64,000 bases of DNA from Loktanella sp. IMCC34160 (GTDB taxonomy: Bacteria > Pseudomonadota > Alphaproteobacteria > Rhodobacterales > Rhodobacteraceae), in the NCBI RefSeq assembly GCF_004145845.1, contig NZ_SELP01000001.1, forward strand, positions 434,001 through 498,000, read 5' to 3'. This document shows, one piece after another, positions 18,652 to 27,850 of this stretch (positions within the stretch are counted from its first letter, which is position 1; the number at the start of each line of letters is the position of its first letter). Under the pieces are notes generated by a model. The model saw only the letters and a list, made by a program, of their open reading frames with translations. It made no database searches and had not been told where the DNA came from. The translations under genes were made by a program, and so were the position numbers.

Positions 18652-19532
18652 GTCGCCGCCTTCCGCATGGCTTCGCCGCCGATGGTGGCCTGCCCGTGGG
18701 TCAGCCGCCGGGTCAGCCGGTCAAAGGCGATTTCAGAGACGCGGGTGAAGGCAAGGTAGAAGATCAGCAGCCCAAGGAAATACCAGATGCGCCAGTCGCC
18801 ATGCGGGTAATCGGTGAACCGTTCGTTGATCGACCCGCCCAGTTCGCGGGCCCAATAGACGATATCCTCGACCCCCAGAAGGAACAGAAGTGGCGTCGCC
18901 TTGATCAGGATCATCCACAGGTTCGATAGACCGGGCAGAGCATAAAGCCACATCTGCGGCACAAGGATGCGGCGGAACACCTGACGGCGGGACATGCCAT
19001 AGGCCTCGGCGGTTTCAAGCTGGGCGCGGGGCACGGCCTGCATCGCGCCATAAAGAACGTTGGCGGCAAAGGCGCCAAAGACGATGGCAAAGGTCAACAC
19101 CGCAAGGAAAAACCCATAGGTTTCATGCACCCATTGGGGCGCATTGCCCAAGGGCAGCTTGGCCGCAGTGCAGACGATAAAATCGTTACCCTGCCAGATC
19201 GGATCGACCCAGTCGGGGCATTTGATCCGGTGGCGGATATATTCGAACAGCTGGTCCAGCGCGATCACGAAGAACAGGAAAAACGCGATATCGGGCACGC
19301 CCCGAACAATCGCGATATAGGCCTTGCCGAACCAGCGCAGCGGGGCAAAGGCGCTGCGGGCCGCCGTGGCCCCGCCAAAGCCGAACAGAAGGGCGGTGGG
19401 GGCGGTGATGGCCAGAAGTACTAGGACCGTCAGGAACGACCAATAGAAATTCATGTGCTTGCCCGTGGTCAGGTAGCACGAAAGCCACTGGATGCGGCCG
19501 AGGGTATCGGGTTCAGCGCAGAATTCGAACAT
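18648..19532 (-). CDS. ABC transporter permease, HisQ type
   Basis: Second inner-membrane permease of the amino acid transporter, 294 residues. It has the EAA-type loop LETAEAYGMSRRQVFRRI near residue 190 and a segment between the first helices that is longer than usual (about residues 95-135, containing KCPDWVDPIWQGND), probably a periplasmic loop. It lies 54 bases downstream of the binding-protein gene, with a strong hairpin between them that would set the ratio of binding protein to permease. Confidence 0.92.
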   Translation of the reverse strand: MFEFCAEPDTLGRIQWLSCYLTTGKHMNFYWSFLTVLVLLAITAPTALLFGFGGATAARSAFAPLRWFGKAYIAIVRGVPDIAFFLFFVIALDQLFEYIRHRIKCPDWVDPIWQGNDFIVCTAAKLPLGNAPQWVHETYGFFLAVLTFAIVFGAFAANVLYGAMQAVPRAQLETAEAYGMSRRQVFRRILVPQMWLYALPGLSNLWMILIKATPLLFLLGVEDIVYWARELGGSINERFTDYPHGDWRIWYFLGLLIFYLAFTRVSEIAFDRLTRRLTHGQATIGGEAMRKAAT

Positions 19533-19549
19533 GGGCGTCCATCAGGAAA

Positions 19550-19576
19550 GACCCCCGCGCTGGATGCGCGGGGGTC
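19550..19576 (-). other. Intercistronic hairpin after the binding-protein gene
   Basis: A perfect 11-bp stem, GACCCCCGCGC (19550-19560) with GCGCGGGGGTC (19566-19576), and five-base loop lie between the binding-protein stop and the HisQ gene. On the transcribed strand TTTCC follows, so it can act as a partial terminator or 3' stabiliser that raises binding-protein levels over permease. Confidence 0.65.
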
Positions 19577-19586
19577 GCTTGGGGTC

Positions 19587-20306
19587 TTACCAGGTGCTGG
19601 CGACTTCCCACTTTTCGATCAGCGCGTTCAGCGACCCGTCGTCCTTCATGGACTGGATCGCCGCGTCGAGGGCGGCCTTCAGTTCGCCATCGGATTCGCG
19701 CACGCCGACGCCGACACCGCCGCCGATCATTTCCGACCGCTCAAGCAGGACCAGGCCATCCTGACCCGAGAAGGGTTCAAGATAGGCTTTGTCGGCCAGA
19801 ACCGCATCGGCCTCGCCATTGCGGACCGCGTTCACGGTTTCCTCGGGCGTCGGGAATTCGACAAGGGTCCAGCCCTGTTCGGCGACATAGGCGGCCTGAA
19901 TGGTCGCAGCCTGCGCGGCGATCACGGCGCCGGTCACGTCAAGACCTGCGTCCATCGCAAGGTAGGACGACGGATCCGGCGGGGTGTAAGCCTGGGTAAA
20001 GTCGATGACCTCGTCGCGTTCGTCGGTGATCGACATGCCCGCGATGATGGTGTCGTAGTTGCCGGACACGAGGTTCGGGATGATCGAATCCCACTCGTTG
20101 GTGACCCATTCACAGGTCAGTTCGGCGCGGGCGCACAGCTCGTCACCCAGTTCACGCTCGAACCCGTCAACCTCGCCGGCGTCATTGATGAAGTTCCACG
20201 GAGGGTAGGCGCCTTCGGTGCCCATGCGGACAACGCTGTGGCTTTCCGCATAGGCGGCCCCGGCGGCAAAGGCCGCGATCGCCGTGGAGAGCATAAGTTT
20301 CTTCAT
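19587..20306 (-). CDS. Periplasmic amino acid-binding protein
   Basis: Solute-binding protein of family 3 (PF00497 type), 239 residues from the start at 20306, with a clear signal peptide MKKLMLSTAIAAFAAGAAYA. It shows the usual TEGAYPPWNFINDAGEVDGFE ligand-site start, split here at about residues 30-50, and GNYDTIIAGMSITDERDEVIDF with the ligand carboxylate-binding arginine. It lies between the ATPase gene (33 bases upstream) and the permease pair. The ligand cannot be assigned by eye. Confidence 0.93.
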   Translation of the reverse strand: MKKLMLSTAIAAFAAGAAYAESHSVVRMGTEGAYPPWNFINDAGEVDGFERELGDELCARAELTCEWVTNEWDSIIPNLVSGNYDTIIAGMSITDERDEVIDFTQAYTPPDPSSYLAMDAGLDVTGAVIAAQAATIQAAYVAEQGWTLVEFPTPEETVNAVRNGEADAVLADKAYLEPFSGQDGLVLLERSEMIGGGVGVGVRESDGELKAALDAAIQSMKDDGSLNALIEKWEVASTW

Positions 20307-20338
20307 GGTATTCTCCCAGTTGTTGTTGATCTTCAAGG

Positions 20339-21115
20339 TCAGGCCGGAACGGTGGCGGACAGGAACTGCCGCAGCCGGTCGGTCTGTGGGTTGCCGAACA
20401 GGTGGGCGGGGGCGCCTTCCTCTTCGATCTTGCCCATGTGCAGGAACACGACGTGATCCGAAACATCATGGGCCATTCGCATATCGTGGGTCACGATGAT
20501 CATCGTCCGGCCCTCGCTGGCCAGATCCTTGATCACCCGCACAACTTCCTGCTCCAGCTCCGGGTCCAGCGCCGATGTCGGTTCATCGAACAACAGGGCC
20601 TTGGGTTCCATGCACAGGGCGCGGGCAATCGCCGCGCGCTGCTGCTGACCCCCCGAAAGCTGGGCCGGGTAGGCATCGCATTTGTCGCCGATCCCCACCT
20701 TGGCAAGGTATTTCCGGGCGGCGTCCTCGACCTCGGCCTTGTCCCGCTTCAGAACGGTGACCGGGGCCTCCATCACGTTTTGCAGGATGGTCATATGGGA
20801 CCACAGGTTGAACTGCTGAAACACCATCGACAGGTTGGTGCGGATGCGGATCATCTGAGCATGGTCGGCGGGATGGCGGTTCAGCCCGCTGCCCCCCCAT
20901 TTGACCGGCTCGCCGCAGAACAGGACATCGCCCTGCTGGCTGTCTTCCAGAAGATTGGCGCAGCGCAGAAGCGTGGATTTGCCGGACCCAGACGATCCGA
21001 TCAGCGACACCACATCGCCTGCATTGGCCTTGATATCGACGCCCTTGAGCACCTCAAGCGACCCATAGGATTTGTGCAGGTCGCGGATTTCGATCACGGG
21101 TGTTTCAGTTGTCAC
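20339..21115 (-). CDS. ABC transporter ATP-binding protein, HisP type
   Basis: ATPase of the amino acid importer, 258 residues. Walker A is GSSGSGKST, the signature is LSGGQQQR, and Walker B is ALLFDEPTSALD, followed by the H-loop VTHDM. Insert CGEPVKWGGSGLNRHPADHAQ is typical of the HisP subfamily that handles basic amino acids. The start is a GTG at 21115. It is the first gene of the minus-strand transporter run. Confidence 0.94.
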   Translation of the reverse strand: MTTETPVIEIRDLHKSYGSLEVLKGVDIKANAGDVVSLIGSSGSGKSTLLRCANLLEDSQQGDVLFCGEPVKWGGSGLNRHPADHAQMIRIRTNLSMVFQQFNLWSHMTILQNVMEAPVTVLKRDKAEVEDAARKYLAKVGIGDKCDAYPAQLSGGQQQRAAIARALCMEPKALLFDEPTSALDPELEQEVVRVIKDLASEGRTMIIVTHDMRMAHDVSDHVVFLHMGKIEEEGAPAHLFGNPQTDRLRQFLSATVPA

Positions 21116-21150
21116 GGTCGGCAGCTCTTCCCTGTTCAGGGGCTGAGTAG

Positions 21151-21165
21151 GGCGGAAATTCCGCC
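21151..21165. promoter_or_regulatory. Palindrome upstream of the ABC transporter operon
   Basis: GGCGGAAATTCCGCC is a perfect 7+1+7 palindrome 36 bases upstream of the ATPase start, in the 78-base gap after the PhnD-like gene. It could be an operator or a short RNA hairpin; nothing else supports a choice. Confidence 0.35.
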
Positions 21166-21193
21166 ACTTTGCAACGCCCTTTGTGGCTTGACG

Positions 21194-21991
21194 CTAGGTC
21201 GCTTTGCCCGAAACGGCAAGCGCGACTTGCCGATCCGGCACTTCCTCGGGCGGGGTCGGCAGGGGGATGTCATAGGCGCTGTCAGGCAGGGAATGGATGC
21301 CGCGCAACCGCAGGGTTTCGCTGTGCCGGGCGGGCAGGGCGGCGATTGCCTCGGCAATGGCCGCGAAATAGGGGGCCGGGTCCTGCCCGGGGCGGGTGAC
21401 GAAGGTCATGCCGGGGGTTGCGTCCGTGGTGCCGATAACCCGAAGCCGGGGGACCAGCGGATCGTCGATCTGCCCCTGCACCCAGTAGGTATGCGCGTCG
21501 ATGGCGGCAATATCCGCGCGACCCTCGGCCACCGCCTCCATGCTGTCGCGATGCGATCCGGTGCGGATGTGCGGGGTAAACTGGAACCCCCGCGCCGCGG
21601 CCCAAAGCTGGGGCGCGCCATAGCCCGAATTCGACAGCGGTTCGTTATAGGCCAGCCGGTAGTCGGCGCAGGTGGCCGGGTCGGTGGCCGGATCGTCCGC
21701 CCGGACCACAAAGACCGAAGTGTAATAGCCGGGATCGACGCCCGGAATGCCATAGTCCGCGGCGCCAATCAGTGTGACCTTGCCCCGAAACCGGGCGCGC
21801 CACGGCAGGTTGCAGATCTGCGACAGGACAAGATCGGGCCGGGCCCAGCCGTCCATATGGCCGGTGTCGCGGTCCAAAACGTCGGTGGCAGCGATGCCCC
21901 GGCCGCGCAGACCATCCCGGATCAGCACCCACAGGGCATCATGCGCCGCGGCGTGCTGCGGCCGGTCGTACATCGGCAAGGCGGCATACAT
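21194..21991 (-). CDS. PhnD/TauA-like ligand-binding fold protein without signal peptide
   Basis: A 265-residue protein resembling phosphonate/sulfonate-type periplasmic binding proteins: an N-terminal half with LVLSQICNLPWRARF, then NEPLSNSGYGAPQLWAAARG and VAEGRADIAAIDAHTYW, which are family landmarks. Oddly, it begins directly MYAALPMYDRP with no export signal and has no ABC genes next to it. Its start overlaps the stop of the TerB-like gene (TGATG). It may be a cytoplasmic sensor or a decayed transporter part; the function is not known. Confidence 0.75.
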   Translation of the reverse strand: MYAALPMYDRPQHAAAHDALWVLIRDGLRGRGIAATDVLDRDTGHMDGWARPDLVLSQICNLPWRARFRGKVTLIGAADYGIPGVDPGYYTSVFVVRADDPATDPATCADYRLAYNEPLSNSGYGAPQLWAAARGFQFTPHIRTGSHRDSMEAVAEGRADIAAIDAHTYWVQGQIDDPLVPRLRVIGTTDATPGMTFVTRPGQDPAPYFAAIAEAIAALPARHSETLRLRGIHSLPDSAYDIPLPTPPEEVPDRQVALAVSGKAT

Positions 21992-22431
21992 CAGGCAGGC
22001 CGCTCCAGCGACAGGCGGATGCGGTTGCTGTCCTGATCGCTGACGCCCAGCATCGGCGCGACCATGCGCATCAGCTGGTCCTCGTGTTCTTCGCGGATGC
22101 CATCGGCCAGCACGATGCGCCACAGCGCCTCGATCACCGCCTCGCGGTCCTCGTAGGGGACCGCATCCTTGATCGCGCGGGTGAACCGGACCGTATCGGG
22201 GGCGTCATGTTCCAGCGCCTCGGCCTGTGCGCGCAGTTTGGCCGCCTCGACCGGGTTCAGATCATAGCGGGCGGCGATCATCCGGTCGATCAACGCGATC
22301 TCGACCACCTGATAATCCCCGTCGGCCTTGGCCAGCCGCACCAGAAGGGCACAAAGGGCAAGCCGTGCATCCGTATCGGGCAACGGGGCGGGGGCGGGGG
22401 CCGTCAGGCGCTTGAGAAGATCAGCGAACAT
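21991..22431 (-). CDS. TerB-like protein
   Basis: A 146-residue protein from MFADLLKRL at 22431; an alternative start at 22443 adds MSCF. It has the TerB/DjlA-type helical domain, with acidic motifs LVRLAKADGDYQVVEIALID and LWRIVLADGIREEHED each showing the D-G-xx-E metal-binding pattern. Such proteins are common in Rhodobacteraceae and need not concern tellurite. It is translationally coupled to the PhnD-like gene. Confidence 0.82.
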   Translation of the reverse strand: MFADLLKRLTAPAPAPLPDTDARLALCALLVRLAKADGDYQVVEIALIDRMIAARYDLNPVEAAKLRAQAEALEHDAPDTVRFTRAIKDAVPYEDREAVIEALWRIVLADGIREEHEDQLMRMVAPMLGVSDQDSNRIRLSLERPA

Positions 22432-22486
22432 GAAACAAGACATAGGCCAGCAATCCCGCGCGGGGAAGAGGCAAGCGTAGCCGGGA

Positions 22487-23266
22487 TCACAAAGCCGCGA
22501 AATGCGCCGACAGCTGGGCCAGTTCCGCCTCCAGCCCGTAGGGCGGGTTCACGATGAACAGACCCGACCCGACCATCCCGTGGTCTTCGCGGGCCGGGGG
22601 AAAGGCGACCTCGTGCCGGGTGCCGCCGGGGATCGCATGTTCCAGCGCCGACAGCATCGGGGCGTGGCGACGGTCCCGCAGGATCGGATACCACAGGATC
22701 AGCACGCCCACCGGCCATTTGCGATGCACCCGGCGCAGGAACTGGGCCATGGTGTCGTAATCTGCCTTCACCTCGTAGGGCGGGTCCACCAGCAGCACGC
22801 CCCGGCCCGGATCGGGCGGCACGGCGGACAGGATCAGCTCCAGCCCGTCGCGCTGGTCGATCTGGGCGCCAAGGCCCATGACCTCGCGCAGGGCGGCAAC
22901 CTCTTGCGGATGCAACTCGGCAAGGCGCAGGCTGTCCTCGCCGCGCAGAACCTCTGCCGCGATCAGGGGCGATCCGGGATAGGCGCGGGGCCCATGGGTG
23001 GCGCGGATGGTCGCAAGGGCGCGGGCAAAGGGGTGATCCGGGGCGAACCAACCCAGACGGTCCACCACGTCGATCCCGGCCGCCGCCTCGCCGGTCTTTT
23101 GCGCCTCGACCGCGTCAAGGTGATAGAGGCCCCGGCCCGCATGGGTTTCGAAATAGGACAGGGGTTTCGGCTTTTGCCCCATGTAATCCAGCACCCAGGC
23201 CAGAACTGCGTGCTTGTGCACATCGGCCATGTTCCCGGCGTGATAGGCGTGTTGATAGGACAGCAT
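22487..23266 (-). CDS. rlmJ: 23S rRNA (adenine-2030-N6)-methyltransferase
   Basis: SAM-dependent methyltransferase that modifies A2030 in 23S rRNA. The 259-residue protein starts MLSYQHAYHAGNMADVHKHAVL, the diagnostic RlmJ N-terminus, and contains the catalytic LLVDPPYE motif near residue 165 and FETHAGRGLY near residue 45. The frame continues upstream to 23338 but that part is only translated repeat DNA, so 23266 is the start. Confidence 0.95.
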   Translation of the reverse strand: MLSYQHAYHAGNMADVHKHAVLAWVLDYMGQKPKPLSYFETHAGRGLYHLDAVEAQKTGEAAAGIDVVDRLGWFAPDHPFARALATIRATHGPRAYPGSPLIAAEVLRGEDSLRLAELHPQEVAALREVMGLGAQIDQRDGLELILSAVPPDPGRGVLLVDPPYEVKADYDTMAQFLRRVHRKWPVGVLILWYPILRDRRHAPMLSALEHAIPGGTRHEVAFPPAREDHGMVGSGLFIVNPPYGLEAELAQLSAHFAAL

Positions 23267-23286
23267 GGCCGGGGCCTTTCGGGTCA

Positions 23287-23344
23287 GGTGGGTCAAGACC
23301 CACCTTACGGGGTCTGTGCGGGGTAAGGTGGGTTTCAACCCACC
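23287..23344. repeat. Pair of R palindromic repeats
   Basis: GGTGGGTCAAGACCCACC with TTACGG (23287-23310) and the inverted copy GGTGGGTTTCAACCCACC preceded by GTAA (23323-23344). The TTAC tails face each other, as at the other paired sites. They lie in the 87 bases upstream of rlmJ. Confidence 0.88.
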
Positions 23345-23353
23345 ACCCCGGTC

Positions 23354-24058
23354 CTAGCTGGCGGGGGCGACAAGCGCAAAGATGAAATCGTCCAGCGCAT
23401 AGCCGGGGGGGTCATCCGGGGCCAGCGTGAACCCGGCGGCCCCCGGTCCCCCGTCTATGCGCCAGGCAAGGTCCATCGGGCCATGGCGCAAGCGGATGAC
23501 ATCGAACCCGATCGGCGCCCCGTCCCGCCCAAAGATCATGAGAAAGGCGCGCCCCGGCGCGGGCCGACTGCCCAAGGGGTCGTCGTAATCGGCGTGCAGA
23601 CGAAAGCCAAATTCGGTCTGGTCGGAATCAAAGCGGACGGCAATGGTGCCCTCTCCAAGCGCCCCGACATCCGGAAACCCAACCGGTCCAAGTGGGTAGA
23701 GGGCATTCGACCCCAGCCCGTCGTGTAGGGAAACGGCCATGTTCCGCCCCGGTACTCCGGGCGCGATGGGCAGGTCTGGCGGCAGACCCATCAAATTGAA
23801 GAACGCATCGAACTGGCCGGGACCGGGACCGGGAACCGTCTGGGGCGGTCGCCCGACGACATGCTCGCCCAAGGTGATCCCCTCAGCCTCGATCAGGCTG
23901 TCGACCGACATTCCCGGCTCTGGCTTGCGGACGAAGTCCTCGAAATCCAGCCGCCCGGCAAGGCGACCGGCCAACTCGGCATAGTCTGCGCGGAGAACGT
24001 CGGCCTGTGCTGGCAGGGCGGCAAATGCCGCCCAGAACACAAGGCCCCAGCGGATCAT
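23354..24058 (-). CDS. Secreted protein of unknown function
   Basis: A 234-residue protein with a signal peptide ([19 protein letters not shown], start at 24058). The mature part is rich in beta-type segments, and phrases such as [20 protein letters not shown] and [10 protein letters not shown]-like text (here [16 protein letters not shown]) suggest a carbohydrate-binding or PEP-CTERM-like beta-sandwich. It has no recognisable sorting motif at the C-terminus (LVAPAS). It overlaps the pyrG stop by ATGA, so it is coupled to a housekeeping gene. No function is assigned. Confidence 0.72.
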   Translation of the reverse strand: MIRWGLVFWAAFAALPAQADVLRADYAELAGRLAGRLDFEDFVRKPEPGMSVDSLIEAEGITLGEHVVGRPPQTVPGPGPGQFDAFFNLMGLPPDLPIAPGVPGRNMAVSLHDGLGSNALYPLGPVGFPDVGALGEGTIAVRFDSDQTEFGFRLHADYDDPLGSRPAPGRAFLMIFGRDGAPIGFDVIRLRHGPMDLAWRIDGGPGAAGFTLAPDDPPGYALDDFIFALVAPAS

Positions 24059-25698
24059 ACCAACCGCGAGGTTTCCACGGCGGCCCGCACGAAATCGGCG
24101 AATAGCGGGTGCGGGTCGAAGGGTTTCGACTTCAGCTCCGGGTGATACTGGACGCCGATGAACCACGGGTGGTCCTTCCATTCGACGATCTCGGGCAGGC
24201 GGCCATCGGGGCTGACCCCGGAAAACTGCAGCCCGCAGGCCTCCAGCTTGTCGCGGTATTTCATGTCCACCTCGTAACGGTGGCGGTGGCGTTCCTCGAT
24301 CTTGGTATCCCCATAGATCTCGGCCACCCGCGACCCTTCGACCAGCGTCGCGCTATAGGCGCCAAGGCGCATGGTGCCGCCCTTGTCGTCATCCGCCTTG
24401 CGTTCGACCTTGTGGTTGCCCTGCACCCATTCCTTCAGGTGATAGACGACCGGCTCGAACCGCTTTTCCCCGGCTTCGTGGTCGAACTCTTCGGACCCGG
24501 CCTTTTCCAGACCGGCGACGTTCCGGGCGGCCTCGATCACCGCCATCTGCATCCCCAGACAGATGCCCAGATAGGGGATCTTGCGTGTGCGGGCAAACTC
24601 GGCGGCCTTGATCTTGCCCTCGGTGCCGCGTTCGCCAAAGCCACCAGGAACAAGGATCGCGTGGAAACCTTCCAGATGTGGGGCGGCGTCTTCGCGGTCA
24701 AAGACCTCGGCATCGACCCATTCGACGTTGACCTTGACCCGGTTGGCCATGCCGCCATGGGTCAGCGCCTCTTTGATCGACTTATAGGCGTCTTCCAACT
24801 GCACGTATTTGCCGACGATGGCCACCTTGACCTCGCCATCGGTGTTGTGGATGCGGTCCTGCACATCCAGCCATTTCTCAAGGTTCGGTTTCGGTGCGGG
24901 CGAAATGCCAAAGGCGTCCAGAACCGCCTGATCCAGCCCTTCGTTGTGATAGGCGAGCGGGGCTTCGTAAATCGACTTCAGGTCATAGGCGGCGACCACG
25001 GCCTCTTTGCGGACGTTACAGAACAGGGCGATCTTTTCGCGTTCCTTTTCCGGGATCGGATGTTCGGACCGGCAGACCAACACATCGGGGGCAAGGCCGA
25101 TGGATTGCAATTCCTTGACCGAGTGCTGGGTCGGCTTGGTCTTCAACTCGCCACTGGCGGCCAGATAGGGCAGCAGTGTCAGATGCATGAAGATGCATTC
25201 GCCGCGCGGCTTTTCATGCGCAAACTGGCGGATCGCCTCGAAAAACGGCAGGCCTTCGATGTCGCCCACGGTGCCGCCGATCTCGCACAGCATGAAATCG
25301 ACCTCGTCTTCGCCGATGCGGATGAAATCCTTGATCTCGTTGGTGACATGGGGAACGACCTGAATGGTCTTGCCCAGATAATCGCCCCGCCGTTCCCGTT
25401 CCAGCACGTTGGAATAGATCCGGCCCGAAGACACGGAATCGGTCTTGCGGGCGGGGACGCCGGTGAACCGTTCGTAGTGGCCAAGGTCCAGGTCGGTTTC
25501 CGCCCCATCGTCGGTCACGAAAACCTCGCCATGTTCAAAGGGCGACATGGTGCCGGGATCGACGTTCAGATAGGGGTCAAGTTTGCGCAACCGCACGGAA
25601 AAGCCACGGGCCTGCAACAGCGCGCCCAATGCGGCCGAGGCCAGCCCCTTGCCAAGGGAAGAGACAACACCACCCGTAATGAAAATATAGCGCGCCAT
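24055..25698 (-). CDS. pyrG: CTP synthase
   Basis: Makes CTP from UTP using glutamine. The 547-residue protein begins [18 protein letters not shown], the synthetase P-loop. The C-terminal glutamine amidotransferase domain has the nucleophile in [11 protein letters not shown] (about Cys383) and the YHPELKSKP histidine-glutamate pair near the end. The length is standard. It lies in the usual alphaproteobacterial order downstream of secG on the same strand. Confidence 0.98.
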   Translation of the reverse strand: MARYIFITGGVVSSLGKGLASAALGALLQARGFSVRLRKLDPYLNVDPGTMSPFEHGEVFVTDDGAETDLDLGHYERFTGVPARKTDSVSSGRIYSNVLERERRGDYLGKTIQVVPHVTNEIKDFIRIGEDEVDFMLCEIGGTVGDIEGLPFFEAIRQFAHEKPRGECIFMHLTLLPYLAASGELKTKPTQHSVKELQSIGLAPDVLVCRSEHPIPEKEREKIALFCNVRKEAVVAAYDLKSIYEAPLAYHNEGLDQAVLDAFGISPAPKPNLEKWLDVQDRIHNTDGEVKVAIVGKYVQLEDAYKSIKEALTHGGMANRVKVNVEWVDAEVFDREDAAPHLEGFHAILVPGGFGERGTEGKIKAAEFARTRKIPYLGICLGMQMAVIEAARNVAGLEKAGSEEFDHEAGEKRFEPVVYHLKEWVQGNHKVERKADDDKGGTMRLGAYSATLVEGSRVAEIYGDTKIEERHRHRYEVDMKYRDKLEACGLQFSGVSPDGRLPEIVEWKDHPWFIGVQYHPELKSKPFDPHPLFADFVRAAVETSRLV

Positions 25699-25877
25699 CG
25701 GTGGCCGTCCCCCGTTCGTTCATTCCAAATTTTCAGGAAATGCGGCCCGTTGTTCGGTCCATCGGGCCACATACTCACGGGATTTAAGTATAACCGGATT
25801 CGCCCCGCGAACGCAACCGGATACGCAATATCCTGTAATTGCCACCCATCGGGCGGCAACAGGTTGTGGTTTCGGCC

Positions 25878-26234
25878 TTAGTTTGCGCCGGGCAGGAGCG
25901 ATTCCGTATCGCTACCGGTCGGCGGCAGAAGATCGGTGCCAAGCCCGGTGTCGGCCGGGGCGGCTTCTTCGGTCGCGGCAGGTGCGCCGTCGACGACAGA
26001 GGCCCCGGCGGATTTTTCGGCTGCGATGATCGTCAGCGCGATCGAGGTGCAGATGAACCCGATGGCAAGGATCCAGGTCAGCTTGCCCAGTGCGGTTGCC
26101 GCGCTGCGGGCCGACATGACGCCGCCACCGCCGCCGCCCATGCCAAGGCCGCCGCCCTCGGACCGCTGGATCAGCACGATACCGATCAGCGAAAGCGCAA
26201 GGATCAGGTGGATGACAAGGACAACGTTTTCCAT
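25878..26234 (-). CDS. secG: Preprotein translocase subunit SecG
   Basis: Small subunit of the SecYEG channel in the inner membrane. The 118-residue protein has two membrane helices (about 2-22 and 53-73) joined by the glycine-rich loop RSEGGGLGMGGGGGGVMSAR, typical of alphaproteobacterial SecG. It has an alanine/threonine-rich, probably disordered C-terminal tail. It lies 180 bases upstream of pyrG, in the same direction. Confidence 0.95.
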   Translation of the reverse strand: MENVVLVIHLILALSLIGIVLIQRSEGGGLGMGGGGGGVMSARSAATALGKLTWILAIGFICTSIALTIIAAEKSAGASVVDGAPAATEEAAPADTGLGTDLLPPTGSDTESLLPGAN

Positions 26235-26320
26235 GGGGCTCTCATTCTGCCTGTCGTGAACGGGAGGTATCTAGAAGCAAGGGGCCGTCGCCGCAACCCC
26301 AAACCGTGGAAATACGCAGT

Positions 26321-26596
26321 CTAGGGCGCGTCACCGTCGCGGCGGACGACCGTGCCATCCGGCAGGGTCAGGTAATGCTCGGGATCGGGCCTATCCGCCC
26401 GCTCATGCAACCCCAATCCGCGCATCGCCACGAAGAAGGCCATCGCCGGGATCCCCATGAAAACTCCGAAGATGATGGCCCAGCCGATCCCTTCGGGGTG
26501 GGCCATCGCGAGGCTCCCGACGATGAGGGCAACCAGGACCAGACAGGCCAGTGACAGGAAATACAGGCCGCGGCCGATGTAGTAGGACGGTCTCAT
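26321..26596 (-). CDS. Small two-helix membrane protein
   Basis: A 91-residue protein with hydrophobic helices at about residues 9-31 and 36-58, and a short charged C-terminal tail ending in TLPDGTVVRRDGDAP. No family is recognised with confidence. It sits between secG and another small membrane protein, all on the minus strand. Codon use looks like its neighbours. Confidence 0.7.
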   Translation of the reverse strand: MRPSYYIGRGLYFLSLACLVLVALIVGSLAMAHPEGIGWAIIFGVFMGIPAMAFFVAMRGLGLHERADRPDPEHYLTLPDGTVVRRDGDAP

Positions 26597-26645
26597 GCGG
26601 GCGACGATGCCCGCTCAACCCGGCAGAAATGGGGCCGCGTCTGGA

Positions 26646-27050
26646 CTATTCGTCGACATCATCTATGTCGGACTGGCCGGACAGGCGGCGGCGCACATGG
26701 CTCCAGTTCAACCCGATTCCAAGGACCAGCGACATCAGGGCAAGACCGATCCATGTGTTCACGGTTGGGTCTTCAAGGCTGATCCAGCCGTAGTCGTACA
26801 GAACCCAAAGGAAGGTCGCCGCGATCAGCAGGATCAGCACCATCCCGAACAGCCCGATCGACCGCAGGGTCGCCCGCAGATAGATGATGTAGCCCACCAG
26901 CAGAAGCAGCCCCAGAAACAGGGTCAGCGGCATCTGGGTTTCCCAGTTTTCCATCCCCCAACGGGTCAGGTTCCAGCCGGTCGGGTTATAGGTCGCGGCC
27001 AGAAGGACAAAGGCAAACGCCCACCGGATCCCAAAACCAACCATCTGCAC
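26646..27050 (-). CDS. DUF6524-like membrane protein
   Basis: A 134-residue integral membrane protein with about four helices; it resembles the uncharacterised family seen beside purA and secG in Rhodobacteraceae (FALFVLLAATYNPTGWN-type start, here AFVLLAATYNPTGWN). It starts with GTG at 27050 or ATG at 27044. The C-terminus is short and acidic (DIDDVDE). The function is unknown; the family name is from memory. Confidence 0.75.
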   Translation of the reverse strand: MQMVGFGIRWAFAFVLLAATYNPTGWNLTRWGMENWETQMPLTLFLGLLLLVGYIIYLRATLRSIGLFGMVLILLIAATFLWVLYDYGWISLEDPTVNTWIGLALMSLVLGIGLNWSHVRRRLSGQSDIDDVDE

Positions 27051-27184
27051 GCCCTCTCAGAAAATTCTGTTCAAGCCAAGAATGGCGGTGTGGGCGGCGT
27101 TAGTCTAGCCACAGAACGGGACCGGTGCAGGTCCATTCGATCTCGGACTTGTATCAGATCTATGTACATGGATCGCGGGCGGAA

Positions 27185-27781
27185 ATGAGGAATGAAATGA
27201 TACTCGTCGTTTTGTCGATCATGGCATTCCTTTTCCTGATGCAGGGGTTGGCCCTGTTCTGGCTGTTTCGCCGGTTTGGACAGCGAATGATCGCAGTTTC
27301 CCTCGTCTTGATCAGTCTTGTTCTCTGGTTCAAGATCCGGGCGGACCCGTTGGATTTGGTCCTCTCTGTCGTCGCTTTTCCTTGGGTCATTGCAGGAAAT
27401 GTCCTGCGCGGCGGGGGCCTTGGCTTGTGGCCTTTCGTGGCTGTTTTTGCAGCCGTGCTCTTACTTGGGATGCGTACCATCCCGCGCTCAGGGTGGCCGC
27501 TGCTGATTTGGGCCGGAATCATGGTCGCGGTTCTCATCTCTGTTCCCGCAACGGTTCAGAATGAATGGACCCGAATGGTCGCATTTAGAAAGGCATCGGC
27601 GCTCGGGTTGGAGGTGATCGACCTGCCAACTTTCACCGAGGCCGTTCAGCGTCGGCTCGGAGCAGGGTCCAATTGGTTCATGGCGAGCAATGGCGAAGCC
27701 CGCTCAGCCGAGCACATCTATATTTGGAGCTATGGCGAAATGGATTGGGTTCGGTACGCACCACACAGCTACCCGTATTGA
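27185..27781 (+). CDS. Hypothetical membrane protein
   Basis: A 198-residue protein with about four to five hydrophobic helices in its first 120 residues, then a soluble C-terminal part of about 80 residues containing EVIDLPTFTEAVQRRLGAG and a terminal aromatic run (IYIWSYGEMDWVRYAPHSYPY split by the end). The start could be 27185 or 27197. Base composition is less GC-rich than its neighbours and no family is recognised, so it may be an accessory insertion between two conserved genes. Confidence 0.6.
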   Translation: MRNEMILVVLSIMAFLFLMQGLALFWLFRRFGQRMIAVSLVLISLVLWFKIRADPLDLVLSVVAFPWVIAGNVLRGGGLGLWPFVAVFAAVLLLGMRTIPRSGWPLLIWAGIMVAVLISVPATVQNEWTRMVAFRKASALGLEVIDLPTFTEAVQRRLGAGSNWFMASNGEARSAEHIYIWSYGEMDWVRYAPHSYPY

Positions 27782-27850
27782 AAATCCGGTTTCGCTGGGC
27801 GGCGCGGGCGGCTATACGGGCGCGGGTTTGATCCAAAGGGGATTCCGATC

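Noticed and set aside
23267-23338. Upstream extension of rlmJ
   Set aside because: The extra residues are only translated R-repeat DNA; the conserved RlmJ start is at 23266.
24109-25881. 590-residue plus-strand frame opposite pyrG
   Set aside because: Antisense shadow of a fully conserved CTP synthase gene.
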